Positions 12,136 through 12,610 of a stretch of 12,610 nt of DNA are shown here, in pieces (position 1 is the first letter of the stretch; each line of letters starts with the position of its first letter). Below the pieces are notes generated by a model. It saw only the letters and a program-made list of their open reading frames with translations. It had not been told where the DNA came from and searched no databases. The DNA is from Nitrospirota bacterium (GTDB lineage: Bacteria > Nitrospirota > Thermodesulfovibrionia > UBA6902 > BMS3Bbin08): contig JACQXH010000042.1 in NCBI GenBank assembly GCA_016208845.1, forward strand, positions 1 through 12,610, given 5' to 3'. A program made the position numbers and the translations under genes.

Positions 12136-12610
12136 GTTTGTTACGGGTATTGCTGCAAACGGTGATATAATCTGCGCACCTGCTGTATCTGAAACTCCTT
12201 CACTTAGCCTGCTGGCTTATTATCCGCTTGATGGCAATGTCTTAGACTCAAGCGGACATGCATATAACGGCACTATCGGCGGAACAGCAGCATACGCTGC
12301 AGGTCACACAGGAACGGCATTTTCCTTTAACGGTGCCACCTATATTTCCACAACGCTTGATATTGATTCCAGTATCCAGCCGCAGTTGACCATGGGGGCA
12401 TGGGTGCGCCCGTCAGGTGCTTTTTATGGACAGGTAATGACCCATGATGACCAGGGATTCGACAGGTCACTGATCTACTATAATGGTGACTGGCGTGCAT
12501 ATGATGGACCCGGCGGCGGCTCCGTACACACCGGACTGCTGACCGCCACCGGCGGCTGGCAGTTCATTGCGGTTGTGTATGATCAGGACAGGCAGACCGT
12601 AATGTTATAT
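12128..12610 (+). pseudogene. LamG / concanavalin-A-like domain (frameshifted from upstream, open at right edge)
   Basis: From TCA at 12128 the frame is open to the right edge (161 codons). It begins SGEFVTGIAANGDIICAPAV, a junction typical of long surface or phage-tail-like proteins. It continues LAYYPLDGNVLDSSGHAYNG, GTAFSFNGATYIS, a TMGAWVRPSG strand, and GGWQFIAVVYDQDRQTVMLY, all LamG/laminin-G-3 hallmarks of carbohydrate-binding jelly rolls. No start codon with a Shine-Dalgarno precedes it; an ATG at 12110 lies inside the repeat. It is the downstream half of the protein starting at 11380. Deleting four bases (CGTC within 12125-12130) would restore LSGEF in one frame. It could also be an assembly error. 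Confidence 0.7.

Overview
The window looks like chromosome from a Gram-negative anaerobe or microaerophile, probably Nitrospirota or a neighbouring Desulfobacterota-like group. This is inferred from gene style only: a DUF1566 secreted protein, an LsrF-type aldolase, a cytoplasmic GAF/PAS kinase paired with an HD-GYP regulator, HicAB, and many short palindromic repeats. No rRNA, intact tRNA or CRISPR array is visible.

Region 1-2,350 (accessory). A secreted DUF1566-type protein runs off the left edge on the minus strand. It is followed by what looks like a tRNA-Leu(UAA) relic on the plus strand, ending in an almost perfect 3' end with CCA. Fourteen bases further on is a minus-strand HicA toxin gene preceded by an unusual MerR-HTH/HicB fusion antitoxin, with a near-textbook promoter holding a 26-bp palindrome. 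A tiny lysine-rich protein with its own sigma-70-like promoter closes the region.

Region 2,360-6,300 (minus strand). A decayed cvfB gene is followed by an HMA metal-binding protein, a two-helix membrane protein, a zinc-type MDR dehydrogenase that lacks its structural-zinc lobe, an LsrF-family aldolase, and a PilZ-like short gene overlapping lsrF by one base. Two copies of an imperfect palindromic repeat sit between genes of this run. Further upstream is a small double-CxxC protein gene with a good promoter and an in-frame TGA. A SECIS-like hairpin lies at suitable spacing, so it is either a selenoprotein or a nonsense-mutated gene.

Region 6,300-10,150 (plus strand). After a mostly non-coding leader comes a two-gene signalling operon: a soluble pseudoreceiver/GAF/PAS histidine kinase whose ATP-binding motifs are badly degraded, overlapping a REC/HD-GYP response regulator with all c-di-GMP phosphodiesterase motifs present.

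Region 10,150-12,610. About 1.3 kb is a graveyard of repeats and gene remnants: an inverted pair of ~72-bp repeats, a PIN-domain C-terminus, palindromes and a long stem structure. A secreted coiled-coil protein follows, separated by an apparent frameshift from a LamG-type domain that runs off the right edge. Several genes in the window are broken by small insertions or deletions, pointing to active decay at the edges of accessory segments.
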